Below are positions 27,275-36,009 of a stretch of 64,000 nucleotides of DNA, in pieces. The notes beneath the pieces are model-generated. The model did no database searches. It saw only the letters and a program-made list of their open reading frames with translations, and was not told the DNA's origin. How positions within the stretch are numbered: position 1 is the first letter of the stretch; each line of letters begins with the position of its first letter. The stretch is from assembly GCF_025972045.1 (NCBI RefSeq), contig NZ_JAPDHX010000003.1:496001-560000 (forward strand), in the 5' to 3' direction. Source of the stretch: Micropruina sonneratiae. GTDB taxonomy: Bacteria; Actinomycetota; Actinomycetes; Propionibacteriales; Propionibacteriaceae. The position numbers and the translations under genes are program-made.

Positions 27275-27661
27275 ATGACCTCTCTGAGCTGTCCGGTCTG
27301 CGGGCTGGAGCAGACCTTGGAGGCCCCGGATTGCGCGCGGTGCGGCGCGCCGATGGATGGCTCGGGTCTGGACATCCTGCAGCAGACGATGACGATGACC
27401 ACCGACGAGACCCCCACCGCCCTGTTCGAAGCGGGCGAGGTGGACGAGCGCACCACGCTGCGCGCCACCGTGCCGGATGCCGACGCCTCCGGGAGCGCGG
27501 GGCAGGGCGCCGCGTCCGAGTCCGCGTCCGCCGGCGACCGGGCCACCGGCTCGGCTTGCGCCGCCTTCCGGCCCGGCTGGACGACCCCGGCCCCGCCCCC
27601 CGTGCCGACCGGGAGCGGATGGCAGGCGTTGTGGCATCGGCTCACCGGCAAGAAGGACTGA
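27275..27661 (+). CDS. Small zinc-ribbon protein
   Basis: A 128-residue protein with an N-terminal zinc ribbon (CPVCGLEQTLEAPDCARCGAP) followed by a low-complexity Ala/Ser/Pro-rich region and a short C-terminal amphipathic segment (WQALWHRLTG). No enzyme domain is recognisable. The start follows CAGACT by exactly 6 bases with no ribosome binding site, so the mRNA is probably leaderless. A longer frame upstream lacks start signals. Confidence 0.7.
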   Translation: MTSLSCPVCGLEQTLEAPDCARCGAPMDGSGLDILQQTMTMTTDETPTALFEAGEVDERTTLRATVPDADASGSAGQGAASESASAGDRATGSACAAFRPGWTTPAPPPVPTGSGWQALWHRLTGKKD

Positions 27662-27779
27662 CCCGCCGGTGTCCGGTCGGTGATTCTCAGCACCTCGATC
27701 GGCGGTGTCCAGTGTGTGCACTCGCTGTGTTCCTCATCAGCGCCTCCCGGCGCCATGCAGGAGATGGCAGGCTAGGTCC

Positions 27780-28217
27780 ATGACCGACTTCGACCCGACG
27801 ATGCCCGATGAATCCGAGCAGCTCGACCAGCTCCAGTCAGACGACTCGTTGATCGACCGCGGAGTGGACGACGTCCTCGACGAGGGGTACGTCGCACCGG
27901 AGAAGTGGTCGGCGGCGCAGACGTTCGGCAACACCGCTGCCGAGATGCGACACGGCGAGACCCTCGACCAGCGCATGGCGCAGGAGGAACCCGAGGGGGC
28001 GGCCGAGAAGCCGAAATGGACCGACGAATCGGACGGACCCCGCGAGGTCGGTTCGAAGCGCGCCGGCCGGCTCGTGGACGCCGAGGGCGGCTACGACGCC
28101 ACCGACGTCGAACCGGAGAGCATCGGCAGGGACGTCGGCTTCGCTGGCGGAGCAGCCAGCGCCGAAGAGGCCGCGATGCACATCATCGACGACTACGAGG
28201 ACGATGACGACGACTGA
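27780..28217 (+). CDS. DUF5709 family protein
   Basis: A 145-residue very acidic soluble protein with the family core LIDRGVDDVLDEGYVAPEKW followed by ETLDQRMAQEEPE. It is common in actinobacteria, has no known function, and ends in an Asp/Glu run. CAGGCT lies 6 bases before the ATG with no ribosome binding site, the leaderless pattern, and the sequence around the start closely resembles that of the gene at 27275. It overlaps the next gene by 14 bases. Confidence 0.85.
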   Translation: MTDFDPTMPDESEQLDQLQSDDSLIDRGVDDVLDEGYVAPEKWSAAQTFGNTAAEMRHGETLDQRMAQEEPEGAAEKPKWTDESDGPREVGSKRAGRLVDAEGGYDATDVEPESIGRDVGFAGGAASAEEAAMHIIDDYEDDDDD

Positions 28218-29184
28218 GCAGGTGCTGTACCCGCCGCTCGAGCCGTACCTGACCGGCCGCCTCGAGGTCGGCGACGGGCACAGCCTGTACTGGGAAGAGT
28301 GTGGAAACCCGCGCGGCAAGCCGGTGGTGTTCCTGCACGGCGGCCCCGGCGGGGGCTGCTCCCCGCACTACCGTCGCTACTTCGACCCGGCGGCGTACCG
28401 AGTGATCCTGTTCGATCAGCGCGGGTGCGGCCGCAGCACGCCGCACGCCAGCGAGCCCGGCGCCGACCTGGGCAGCAACACCACCTGGCACCTGGTCGCC
28501 GACATCGAGCGGCTGCGCGTCAACCGTGGGGTCGAGCGCTGGCAGGTGTTCGGCGGCTCGTGGGGCTCCACGCTGGCGCTGGCCTACGCCGAAGCCCATC
28601 CGCAGGCGGTCACCGAACTGGTGCTGCGCGGCATCTTCACGCTGCGGCGCTCGGAGCTCGACTGGTACTACAACGGCGGCGCCGGCACCATCGCCCCGCA
28701 ATGGTGGGAGTCGTTCGAGGCCCCGCTGCGGCGGCACTTCGGTGAGCTGCGGCCGGGGTTCGACCGGATGGCGGCCTACCACGGCCTGTTGTTCGACCCC
28801 GATCCTGAGGTGCACGGGCCTGCCGGCGTCGCCTGGACGACCTGGGAGGCGGCGACGTCCACCCTCGAGTTCTCCCAGGCGCTGGTCGACGAGTTCGCCG
28901 ACCCGGCCTTCGCCCTCGCCTTTGCGCGGATCGAGAACCACTACTTCGTGCACGCCGGCTGGCTGCGTGAGGGCCAACTGATCGATGAGGTGGCGGCGCT
29001 GCGCACCATTCCCGCTGTCATCGTGCAGGGCAACTACGACCTGCCCTGCCCGGCCCGCACCGCCTGGGATCTGCACCGTGCCTGGCCCGAGGCGGACTTC
29101 CGGCTCGTGCAGGCGGGGCATTCGATCAGCGAACCGGCGATCGCCGCCGAACTGGTCGCGGCGACGGACGCCTTCGCCCGCTGA
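28204..29184 (+). CDS. pip: Prolyl aminopeptidase
   Basis: A 326-residue alpha/beta hydrolase that removes N-terminal proline from peptides (peptidase family S33). The oxyanion motif LHGGPGGGCSP, the nucleophile elbow GGSWGS, the acid in QGNYDLPCPA and the His in AGHS are all present. Length fits the family. The ATG lies inside the end of the DUF5709 gene in another frame, so expression is probably coupled. Confidence 0.93.
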   Translation: MTTTEQVLYPPLEPYLTGRLEVGDGHSLYWEECGNPRGKPVVFLHGGPGGGCSPHYRRYFDPAAYRVILFDQRGCGRSTPHASEPGADLGSNTTWHLVADIERLRVNRGVERWQVFGGSWGSTLALAYAEAHPQAVTELVLRGIFTLRRSELDWYYNGGAGTIAPQWWESFEAPLRRHFGELRPGFDRMAAYHGLLFDPDPEVHGPAGVAWTTWEAATSTLEFSQALVDEFADPAFALAFARIENHYFVHAGWLREGQLIDEVAALRTIPAVIVQGNYDLPCPARTAWDLHRAWPEADFRLVQAGHSISEPAIAAELVAATDAFAR

Positions 29185-29304
29185 GCCGGCGGCGGCTCCG
29201 TCCGTGCGGGCGGGTGGACCCGAACGGGTGATTCCTGGCCGGATGCTGCCGCGATCGGACGCCACCGGCTAGCCTTTCCCACCAACCCATCAAAGGAGAT
29301 TCCG

Positions 29305-29520
29305 ATGAGCAACGACCCCAACGCCGGCGGCGACATCTCCTCCGGCTTCGGCGAATCGAAGGTGACCGGCCCGGTCTCGGACGAGAAGGCCGAACAGATG
29401 AAGAAGGGTGGCGACGGGCCGCCCGCCGGCACCTCCGGCACGTCCGAGGGTGACCCCGGGAGCTACTCCGAGCAGGACGTGGCCACCAACGAGCAGGACC
29501 TCAGCCGCGACGACTCCTGA
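29305..29520 (+). CDS. Small hydrophilic protein of unknown function
   Basis: A 71-residue protein rich in Gly, Ser, Asp and Glu, with no hydrophobic segment and probably disordered. The ATG has a good ribosome binding site, AAAGGAG, which is the main support for it. I recognise no family. The composition recalls stress-associated actinobacterial small proteins. Confidence 0.65.
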   Translation: MSNDPNAGGDISSGFGESKVTGPVSDEKAEQMKKGGDGPPAGTSGTSEGDPGSYSEQDVATNEQDLSRDDS

Positions 29521-29645
29521 TTGCCGGCGCACGCCGCCGGGGGCGTTGACGATCCGTCTCCGGCCGAGCGGTCAGGACCTCGAGGTCGGACCTGACCGCC
29601 CGATCGGGGGTCGTGCCGCCGCCCGGCCGGCCGGGGGGTCGGGTC

Positions 29646-29898
29646 TCAGGACAACCGCAGCCCCCACTGGAACGGCACCGTGGTGGTGCCGCTCTTGGAC
29701 TCGGCGACCTTGTAGTTGCTCCACCGCTCGTACTTGGTGCCGACCTTGTAGTAGCCGTGGAAGAGCTGGCAGGTTCGCGACTCGCCCGGCGCGAGCTTGA
29801 AGCTGAACGCCAGCGCGGCTGCCTCGGTGACGGGCAGCGATGGTCGAAGCGAGCAGACCGACCCCGATCAGGGCAGCCTTCAGCGCCACAGTGGTCAT
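29646..29898 (-). pseudogene. Small secreted protein broken by a frameshift
   Basis: From the ATG at 29898 (GGAGG 8 bases upstream) a signal peptide MTTVALKAALIGVGLLAST is read. Just after it the frame breaks. In a second frame a coherent mature protein follows (LAFSFKLAPGESRTCQLFHG, then YYKVGTKYERWSNYK) and stops at 29646. One indel near 29830-29840 separates the two. The joined protein would be about 84 residues. It could be a real pseudogene or a base-calling error in a GC-rich stretch. Confidence 0.6.
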
Positions 29899-30184
29899 GG
29901 AGGAGTCCTCCGTTGACTCGCGAATGCCGGTCGTCGTCCGGCCGGTCACGAAGGGGGCGTACCAGAAAGCCGAACGCAGCAAGCGGAGTCCAGGGACGCA
30001 CTCCGACGGCTGACAAGAGGCGACTGACAAGGTGTTGAGCAGACTCTCCGGCATCGCGCGGACGGCACGCCGCGTCCGGTCCCTCCCACTGGCGGCACTG
30101 GGGGAGGGATCGGGTGGTCCGGGCTGACCGCTACGCTGACCGGGGCCCTTGACCTGGGCCGGGTGCGGACACGAAAGCGGGGCC

Positions 30185-31444
30185 ATGGCTGAGCCGTTCG
30201 GCAGCGACGACGGCGCGCCCGGAGCACCCGGCGGTCTGCGCCAGTCGAGGGTCGCCGTCGCGGTGTTGTTCGTGCTGGCCGGCGCGGTGATGGGCGGCTG
30301 GGCGGGCCGGATCCCGTCGGTTCGGGCCCAGTTGGGTGTCTCCGACGGCGAGTGGGGCCTGATCGTGCTCGCCTCGCCGCTGGGCGTCCTGGTCTCCCTG
30401 CTGGTGCTGTCCAGGGTGATCACCCGGACCGGGGCCCGCCGTCCGTGCCTGATCGGTGCCGGCGCGATGCTTGGGTTGATGCCGCTGGCTGCGTTGGCCT
30501 CCTCGCCGCCGGTGTTGATCGGTTGCCTGTTCGCGATCGGCGTGGCGACCGGCCTGCTGTTCGGCCCGATGAACGCGCTCGCCGTCGAGGTCGAGCGCGG
30601 CTATGGCCGCAGCATCCTGTCGTCGTTCCACTTCTGGTTCAGCGGCGGCCAGTTCATCGGCGGCATGCTGGGCGTGCTGGCCGGCCTGCTGGAGTTGTCG
30701 CCCTCGGTGCAACTGGCGGCGTCCAACCTGATGCTGGCGGCGCTGTTCCTGGCCACGGCGCGATTCCTGCCCGACACCCGGCGGGCGGCCGACGACGCCC
30801 CCGAGGTGCACGAACCGCTCACCTCGCTGCCCGATCCGGAACGGACGCCGCGGCGCACCCGGTCGTGGACGCCGCAGCTGGTGGTGCTGGCCGCGATCAG
30901 CTTCCTGACCTCCATCAACGAGGGCGGGGCGGTGCAGTGGAGCGCCCAGTACACGGTGTCCCTGGGCGGCGGCGTGGCGATGGGGTCGCTGACACTGGTC
31001 TGCTACTCGCTGGCGATCGCCTCCATCCGGGTGTTCGGAGACCGGCTGGTCGGACGCCTGGGCCGGCGACGCTTCCTGCAACTGTCGGCGGGGCTGTCGG
31101 TGGTGGGGCTCGGCACCGGCCTGCTGATCGGCACCGTGCCGGCAGCCATGGTCGGATTCGCCTGCCTGGGTGTCGGGTCGGGCTGCATCGTGCCCACGGT
31201 GATGACGTTGGCCGGCAACCAGCCGACCGTGCCGTCCGCCAAGGCGGTGGCGCTGATCAGCCTGGGGGAGTGGCCGGCCTTCCTGCTCGGTCCGCCGGTG
31301 ATCGGCGGCCTGGCCGAGCTGTTCGGGCTGCGCGGCGGATTGGTCGTGATCGTGCTGGGCGCGGCCGCGATCGTGGTGCTGGCGGGGTTCGTGCGCGAGC
31401 GGACGACGCCCTCAGGGCATCGCCACGACCCGGTCGGCGCGTGA
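30185..31444 (+). CDS. MFS transporter
   Basis: A 419-residue major facilitator superfamily protein with twelve predicted helices, arranged as two halves joined by a polar loop near residues 205-235. Features include WAGRIPSVRAQLG after helix 1 and GDRLVGRLGRRR in the second half. Similar proteins resemble the fucose/YbjJ-like group, but the substrate is not readable. The ATG at 30185 is the best start although its ribosome binding site is weak. Its 3' end overlaps the convergent kinase gene by 33 bases. Confidence 0.88.
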   Translation: MAEPFGSDDGAPGAPGGLRQSRVAVAVLFVLAGAVMGGWAGRIPSVRAQLGVSDGEWGLIVLASPLGVLVSLLVLSRVITRTGARRPCLIGAGAMLGLMPLAALASSPPVLIGCLFAIGVATGLLFGPMNALAVEVERGYGRSILSSFHFWFSGGQFIGGMLGVLAGLLELSPSVQLAASNLMLAALFLATARFLPDTRRAADDAPEVHEPLTSLPDPERTPRRTRSWTPQLVVLAAISFLTSINEGGAVQWSAQYTVSLGGGVAMGSLTLVCYSLAIASIRVFGDRLVGRLGRRRFLQLSAGLSVVGLGTGLLIGTVPAAMVGFACLGVGSGCIVPTVMTLAGNQPTVPSAKAVALISLGEWPAFLLGPPVIGGLAELFGLRGGLVVIVLGAAAIVVLAGFVRERTTPSGHRHDPVGA

Positions 31445-32023
31445 CCGGGCGGCTCGCACCAACTCGGCGTTGACCTCGTCGACGGTGTGCGCCCAGTGTT
31501 GGGCGTGTTCGAGGGTGTCGCCGTGCCCCAGCCGGCGATGCACCAGCCGGCGGCGCCGCTCGGCGTCGTCGAGGTCGAGGTACCACACCTCGTCCAGCAG
31601 CGGACGTACGGCGTCCCAACCGCCCTCGTCATGCAGCAGATAGTTGCCCTCGGTGACCACCAGCGGGACGCCGGGTTCGACCGGCACCGCCGACCCGATC
31701 GATTCCTCCAGGTCCCGGTCGAACCGGGGTGCGTACAGCGGTGCGGTCTGCCGCCGCAGCCGACCCAGCAGGGCGACGTAGCCGTCGACGTCGAAGGTGT
31801 CCGGGGCGCCCTTCCGGTCGCGGCGTCCCAGGCGCAGCAGTTCGGCGTTGGCGAGATGGAAGCCGTCCATGCCGACCACCACCATGGCGGGGCCCAGGCG
31901 GTCGGCCAGCACCGCGGACAGTGTCGACTTGCCCACCCCGGGCGGTCCGACCAGCCCCAGCAGCGTCCGGTCACCCCGCCCGGCCAATGCGGCCGCGACC
32001 TCCACGGCCTCGGTGAGCAGCAT
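31412..32023 (-). CDS. Nucleoside/nucleotide kinase family protein (uridine kinase-like)
   Basis: A 203-residue P-loop kinase with Walker A LVGPPGVGKST (about residues 23-33), the substrate-loop motif VGMDGFHLANAELL and RRDRKGAPDTFDVDGY, and lid motif RRRRLVHRRLGHG. These are typical of the uridine kinase/pantothenate kinase-like group; the substrate may be a nucleoside or a small sugar-like molecule. CATGCT lies 6 bases before the chosen ATG and there is no ribosome binding site. Confidence 0.85.
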   Translation of the reverse strand: MLLTEAVEVAAALAGRGDRTLLGLVGPPGVGKSTLSAVLADRLGPAMVVVGMDGFHLANAELLRLGRRDRKGAPDTFDVDGYVALLGRLRRQTAPLYAPRFDRDLEESIGSAVPVEPGVPLVVTEGNYLLHDEGGWDAVRPLLDEVWYLDLDDAERRRRLVHRRLGHGDTLEHAQHWAHTVDEVNAELVRAARSRADRVVAMP

Positions 32024-32084
32024 GCGCCCAGCATGGCGAAACCGTCCGCGGCCCGCCACCCGTCCGGGATGACGGTGCGCCGCT

Positions 32085-32110
32085 CGTCATCCCGGCGAAA
32101 GCCGGGATCC
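32085..32110. repeat. REP-like palindromic repeat
   Basis: CGTCATCCCGGCGAAAGCCGGGATCC contains the palindrome ATCCCGGC...GCCGGGAT. The same element, with variable loop bases, occurs at 54196-54313 and 63224-63346. Here it stands upstream of phoH and downstream of nothing on its own strand. Confidence 0.7.
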
Positions 32111-32214
32111 CCGAACGGCCCACGGCCCCGGCGCGCCTGGCCCGGACAGGTGGGCGGAGCCGGCTGTCGGCGCCGAGGGCTAGGATTCCATTCGTTCGAA
32201 TCCAGAGGAGGAAC

Positions 32215-33234
32215 ATGCGAGAAGCCGACCACGAACAGTCCGGTCCCACCGGGGTGCGCCGGATCACCGTTCCCGCGTCGGTCGACATGGTCAACGTGCT
32301 GGGTCCTCGGGACGAGTTCCTGCGCATCCTCGAACGCGAGCTGTCCGCCGACGTGCACGTGCGCGGCAACGAGATCACCTTCACCGGCGACCCGGGCGAC
32401 GTGACGGTCGCCTCCGAGGTGCTGACAGAGCTGATCACCATCGTCCGCACCGGCCAGGGGCTCACCGCGGACGCCGTCGAGCGGGTGGTCGGCATGACCG
32501 CCCTGCAGGCCGAGACGCTGCGCCCGGCCGAGGTGCTCACCCAGAACATCCTGTCCAGTCGTGGCCGCACCATCCGTCCGAAGACGCTGAACCAGAAGCG
32601 CTACGTGGACGCCATCGACGCCCACACCGTGGTCTTCGGCATCGGCCCGGCCGGCACCGGCAAGACGTACCTGGCGATGGCCAAGGCGGTCCAGGCGCTG
32701 CAGTCCAAGGAGGTCAACCGGATCATCCTGACCCGACCCGCGATCGAGGCGGGCGAGCGGCTCGGGTTCCTGCCCGGCACGCTGACCGACAAGATCGACC
32801 CGTACCTGAGACCGCTCTACGACGCCCTGCACGACATGGTCGATCCCGACTCGGTGCCGCGGCTGCTGACCGCCGGCACCATCGAGGTGGCGCCGCTGGC
32901 CTACATGCGTGGCCGCTCGCTCAACGACGCGTTCATCATCCTCGACGAGGCGCAGAACACCTCCATGGAGCAGATGAAGATGTTCCTCACCAGGCTCGGC
33001 TTCGGCTCGAAGATCGTGGTCACCGGCGATGTCACCCAGGTCGACCTGCCCACCGGCACCCGCTCGGGCCTGCGCATGGTCGAGGGCATTCTCGACGGCG
33101 TCGACGACATCGCCTTCTGCCGACTCAACAACCATGACGTGGTGCGGCACAAGCTGGTAGGCAGGATCGTCGCCGCCTATGACCGTTTCGAGTCGTCCCA
33201 GGGCGGCGACGACCGCACGAAGGAGCGCCGGTGA
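32215..33234 (+). CDS. phoH: PhoH-like ATPase
   Basis: A 339-residue P-loop NTPase. An N-terminal KH-like region (about residues 15-110) precedes the PhoH core with Walker [11 protein letters not shown] (about 143-151) and Walker [10 protein letters not shown] (about 240). The family is linked to RNA metabolism and phosphate or stress response. A strong ribosome binding site (AGAGGAGGAA) precedes the ATG, and TAGGAT at 32181-32186 may be its -10 box. It overlaps ybeY by 4 bases, as in most bacteria, and resumes the backbone left at rsmE. Confidence 0.95.
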   Translation: MREADHEQSGPTGVRRITVPASVDMVNVLGPRDEFLRILERELSADVHVRGNEITFTGDPGDVTVASEVLTELITIVRTGQGLTADAVERVVGMTALQAETLRPAEVLTQNILSSRGRTIRPKTLNQKRYVDAIDAHTVVFGIGPAGTGKTYLAMAKAVQALQSKEVNRIILTRPAIEAGERLGFLPGTLTDKIDPYLRPLYDALHDMVDPDSVPRLLTAGTIEVAPLAYMRGRSLNDAFIILDEAQNTSMEQMKMFLTRLGFGSKIVVTGDVTQVDLPTGTRSGLRMVEGILDGVDDIAFCRLNNHDVVRHKLVGRIVAAYDRFESSQGGDDRTKERR

Positions 33235-33686
33235 CCGTCGAGATCAACAACGAGTCCGGTGCCGAGATCGACGAGCAGCGGCTGGTGGCCCTGGCGCTGT
33301 TCGCGCTGGACGCCCTGCGCATCCACCCGCAGGCCGAGCTGTCGATCCTGCTGGTCGACACCGACACGATGGCCGCCTACCACGAGAAGTACATGGACGA
33401 GCCGGGCCCGACCGACGTGCTCAGCTTCCCGATGGACGAGTTGCGCCCGCCCAAGGACGGCGAGGAGCCGCCACTGGGCATGCTCGGCGACATCGTGCTG
33501 TGCCCCGAGGTGACGGCGGCCCAGGCCGCGGATTCCAACCGGACGCCCGACCAGGAGGCCGACTACCTGCTGATCCACGGGCTGTTGCACCTGCTGGGCT
33601 ACGACCACGCCGAGCCTGCGGAGAAGAAGGAGATGTTCGGCCTCAACGACCGCATCATCGCGGCCTGGCAGGCCTCGCGCGGCTGA
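33231..33686 (+). CDS. ybeY: Endoribonuclease YbeY
   Basis: A 151-residue metal-dependent RNase used in 16S rRNA 3' maturation and ribosome quality control. The zinc motif HGLLHLLGYDH is at about residues 116-126, and the substrate loop PTDVLSFPMDE is present. The GTG start overlaps the phoH stop. In other actinobacteria corC and era follow directly; here four genes on the plus and minus strands and more intervene. Confidence 0.96.
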   Translation: MTVEINNESGAEIDEQRLVALALFALDALRIHPQAELSILLVDTDTMAAYHEKYMDEPGPTDVLSFPMDELRPPKDGEEPPLGMLGDIVLCPEVTAAQAADSNRTPDQEADYLLIHGLLHLLGYDHAEPAEKKEMFGLNDRIIAAWQASRG

Positions 33687-33689
33687 TCG

Positions 33690-34646
33690 ATGGCTGACCG
33701 TCACCGGCCCACCTTCACCGACCTGCCGGCGCAGGTCCGCGGCTGGGCCGAGGAGGTTCTGGGCTCGCCCGTGGCCGGCACAGGGCCGGCGACCGGCGGC
33801 TATTCACCCGGGGTCACCGATTCGCTGTTCTGCGCCGACGGCCGCAGCGCCTTCCTGAAGGCGTCGCATCCGTCGCTGAACCCGGACAGTCCCGGCCTGC
33901 TGCGCTCGGAGTTGCGGGCGTTGCGGGCCATGCCGGCGGGGTTGCCGATCGCCGCCTTGCTGGACGCGTTCGACGAGGGGGCCGACGGGTGGGTGGCCGT
34001 CCTGCTCGAGCGGGTTCCCGGCGTCCAGGCACCGCTGCCGTGGACCGACACCACGATCGAAGCGGCCCTGGCCAGCCTGGCTGAGTTGGCCGGCGCACTC
34101 ACCCCGGCACCGGTGGGCGGGTTCGGCGGTGCCGGCGACGCGTTGGCCCCGCTGATGACGTTGTGGTCCGAGCTGGCCGGGGTCGACGACCTCGACCCGT
34201 GGTGCGCGGCCAGGCTGCCGGCCCTGGACGCGGCGGGATGCCGGGCGCTGGCCACGGTCGACGGCGACACCCTGCTGCATCTGGACCTGCGTGCCGACAA
34301 CCTCATGCTGCGCGAGGACGGACGGCTGATCATCGTCGACTGGGCGTGGGCGGCGCGGGGTGCGGCCTGGGTCGATCCGGCGTTGCTGGCCATCGAGTTC
34401 ATCTCCAGTGCCGCGCCCGAGGTGGACGCCGACGCCTGGATCGAGCACGTCGCGGGCACGTACCGGGTCGCCACGGACTCGATCGTCGACCTGCTGGCTG
34501 GGATCCTGGGCTTCTTCGAGCGCACCGGACGTTTGCCCGACCCGCCCGGACTGCCCACGCTGCGCGACTTCCAGCGCTTCCAGGCGGCTGCGCTGCGCCG
34601 CTGGCTGCGGCGCTCGCCGCACGCCCGGCGGTCGATTCGCGGGTGA
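33690..34646 (+). CDS. APH-family phosphotransferase
   Basis: A 318-residue kinase-like protein (aminoglycoside/choline phosphotransferase superfamily). The catalytic loop is HLDLRADNLML, with Asp and Asn intact, and the metal motif is IVDWAWAARG. The N-lobe has GGYSPGVTDSLF and LKASHP. The substrate is not known and antibiotic resistance should not be assumed. It starts 3 bases after the ybeY stop without its own clear ribosome binding site, so it is probably translationally coupled to ybeY. Confidence 0.88.
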   Translation: MADRHRPTFTDLPAQVRGWAEEVLGSPVAGTGPATGGYSPGVTDSLFCADGRSAFLKASHPSLNPDSPGLLRSELRALRAMPAGLPIAALLDAFDEGADGWVAVLLERVPGVQAPLPWTDTTIEAALASLAELAGALTPAPVGGFGGAGDALAPLMTLWSELAGVDDLDPWCAARLPALDAAGCRALATVDGDTLLHLDLRADNLMLREDGRLIIVDWAWAARGAAWVDPALLAIEFISSAAPEVDADAWIEHVAGTYRVATDSIVDLLAGILGFFERTGRLPDPPGLPTLRDFQRFQAAALRRWLRRSPHARRSIRG

Positions 34647-34672
34647 CCGCCGCCCCGGTACAGTGACCCGGG

Positions 34673-35992
34673 ATGTCTACCCCGAACCAGATCGGACTCG
34701 ATCCGATCAGTGCGGCAGGCCTTGCCGCCGCCGGCCTCGAGGGCCGCTTGGTGACCGCTTCGAGCGCGGAGTTCGACGAGTTCGCCGCCGCCGTCGACCG
34801 TGGCTTTCTCGGTGAGCGGCCCTCAGCTGAGCGGGTGGCCGGACGCCGGGCGAGGTTCGGCGACAACCACGCGGTCGCCGTCTACGACCCGGCCTCGAGC
34901 AGCCCCTGGTTGCCCATCGGCACCCTTATCGCCTGGCCCATGGAGGTGACGGTCGATGCCGGCTCGTTCCTGCCGATGTGGGCGATCAGCGCCGTCACCG
35001 TCTCGGCGACGCACCGTCGTCACGGGATCGCCCGCCACTTGCTCGAGGGCGAGTTGCGCCAGGCGTCGGCCGCCGGCCTGCCGCTCGCCGGGCTGACGGT
35101 CTCGGAGGCCACCATCTACGGACGGTTCGGCTTCGGCGTCGCCACGCACGCCGCCAACCTGACGATCAACGCCCGCCGGGCGGGCTGGGCCGCTTGGCGG
35201 CCCGAGCTGGGCCAGGGGTCCGGGCACGTCGACCCGATCGAGCCCGAGACCCTCGCCGCCGACCTGGCCACGCTCAACGAGACGACCCGCGGGCGGCGTC
35301 CGGGCGACGTGGCCGGCTGGCCCGCGCTGTGGCAGGAACTGTCCGGGACGTCGCCGGGGAAGCCCGATCCGCGGGTGCGCGGCGTGCGGTACGTCGACGC
35401 GCAGGGGGCGGTCCGTGGCGCGCTCGCCTACCTGCTCGAGCCGGACGCCGCAGATTTCAGCAACCACAGGCTGCGGGTGAACGCGCTGCTGGCCGACACC
35501 TCCCAGGCCTATGCGGCGCTGTGGCTGTTCGCCCTCGAGCACGACCTGGTGGGGACGGTGTCCGCGTCGTTGCGCGGCCTCGACGAGCCGCTGCGCTGGA
35601 TGATCGCCGACCAGCGGGCGCTGACGGTCACCGAACGCGACCATCACTGGCTGCGCATCCTCGACGTCCCCGCCTGCCTGAGCGCCCGGCGCTACCGGTG
35701 CGCCGGGACGGCGGTGCTCGAGGTGGAGGATCCGCTCGGCTTCGCCGCCGGTGCCTGGCGGCTCACCGTGGACGCCGACGGCGCGGCCACGGTCGAACGC
35801 GTCCAGCACCCCGGCTCCGGCGGGGAACGGGTGCGGCTCACGGTGGCCGCGCTCGGTTCGTTGCTGCTCGGCGGCGTCCGGGCCTCCACCCTGCGGGCGG
35901 CCGGACAGCTCGACGGCAGCGCGGCGGCGGCGTCCTGGCTGGATGTGGCCTTCCTGCCCGTCGCAGCCCCGGTGCTCAGCTACTGGTACTGA
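34673..35992 (+). CDS. Eis-like GNAT family N-acetyltransferase
   Basis: A 439-residue protein of the enhanced-intracellular-survival type. An N-terminal GNAT domain contains the acetyl-CoA loop VTVSATHRRHGIARHLL and SEATIYGRFGFG; a second divergent GNAT domain and an SCP2-like C-terminal domain follow. The chain ends in an aromatic residue (YWY), as in Eis, where the C-terminal carboxylate takes part in catalysis. Eis enzymes acetylate amines, including aminoglycosides; the natural substrate here is unknown. TACAGT 8 bases before the ATG suggests a leaderless or very short-leader mRNA. Confidence 0.9.
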   Translation: MSTPNQIGLDPISAAGLAAAGLEGRLVTASSAEFDEFAAAVDRGFLGERPSAERVAGRRARFGDNHAVAVYDPASSSPWLPIGTLIAWPMEVTVDAGSFLPMWAISAVTVSATHRRHGIARHLLEGELRQASAAGLPLAGLTVSEATIYGRFGFGVATHAANLTINARRAGWAAWRPELGQGSGHVDPIEPETLAADLATLNETTRGRRPGDVAGWPALWQELSGTSPGKPDPRVRGVRYVDAQGAVRGALAYLLEPDAADFSNHRLRVNALLADTSQAYAALWLFALEHDLVGTVSASLRGLDEPLRWMIADQRALTVTERDHHWLRILDVPACLSARRYRCAGTAVLEVEDPLGFAAGAWRLTVDADGAATVERVQHPGSGGERVRLTVAALGSLLLGGVRASTLRAAGQLDGSAAAASWLDVAFLPVAAPVLSYWY

Positions 35993-36009
35993 CCCGCCCG
36001 GGCTCCGGC

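Noticed and set aside
32188-32205. TTCGTTCGAATCC upstream of phoH resembling a tRNA T-loop
   Set aside because: No acceptor stem, D-arm or anticodon arm can be assembled around it. No tRNA gene is supported in the window.
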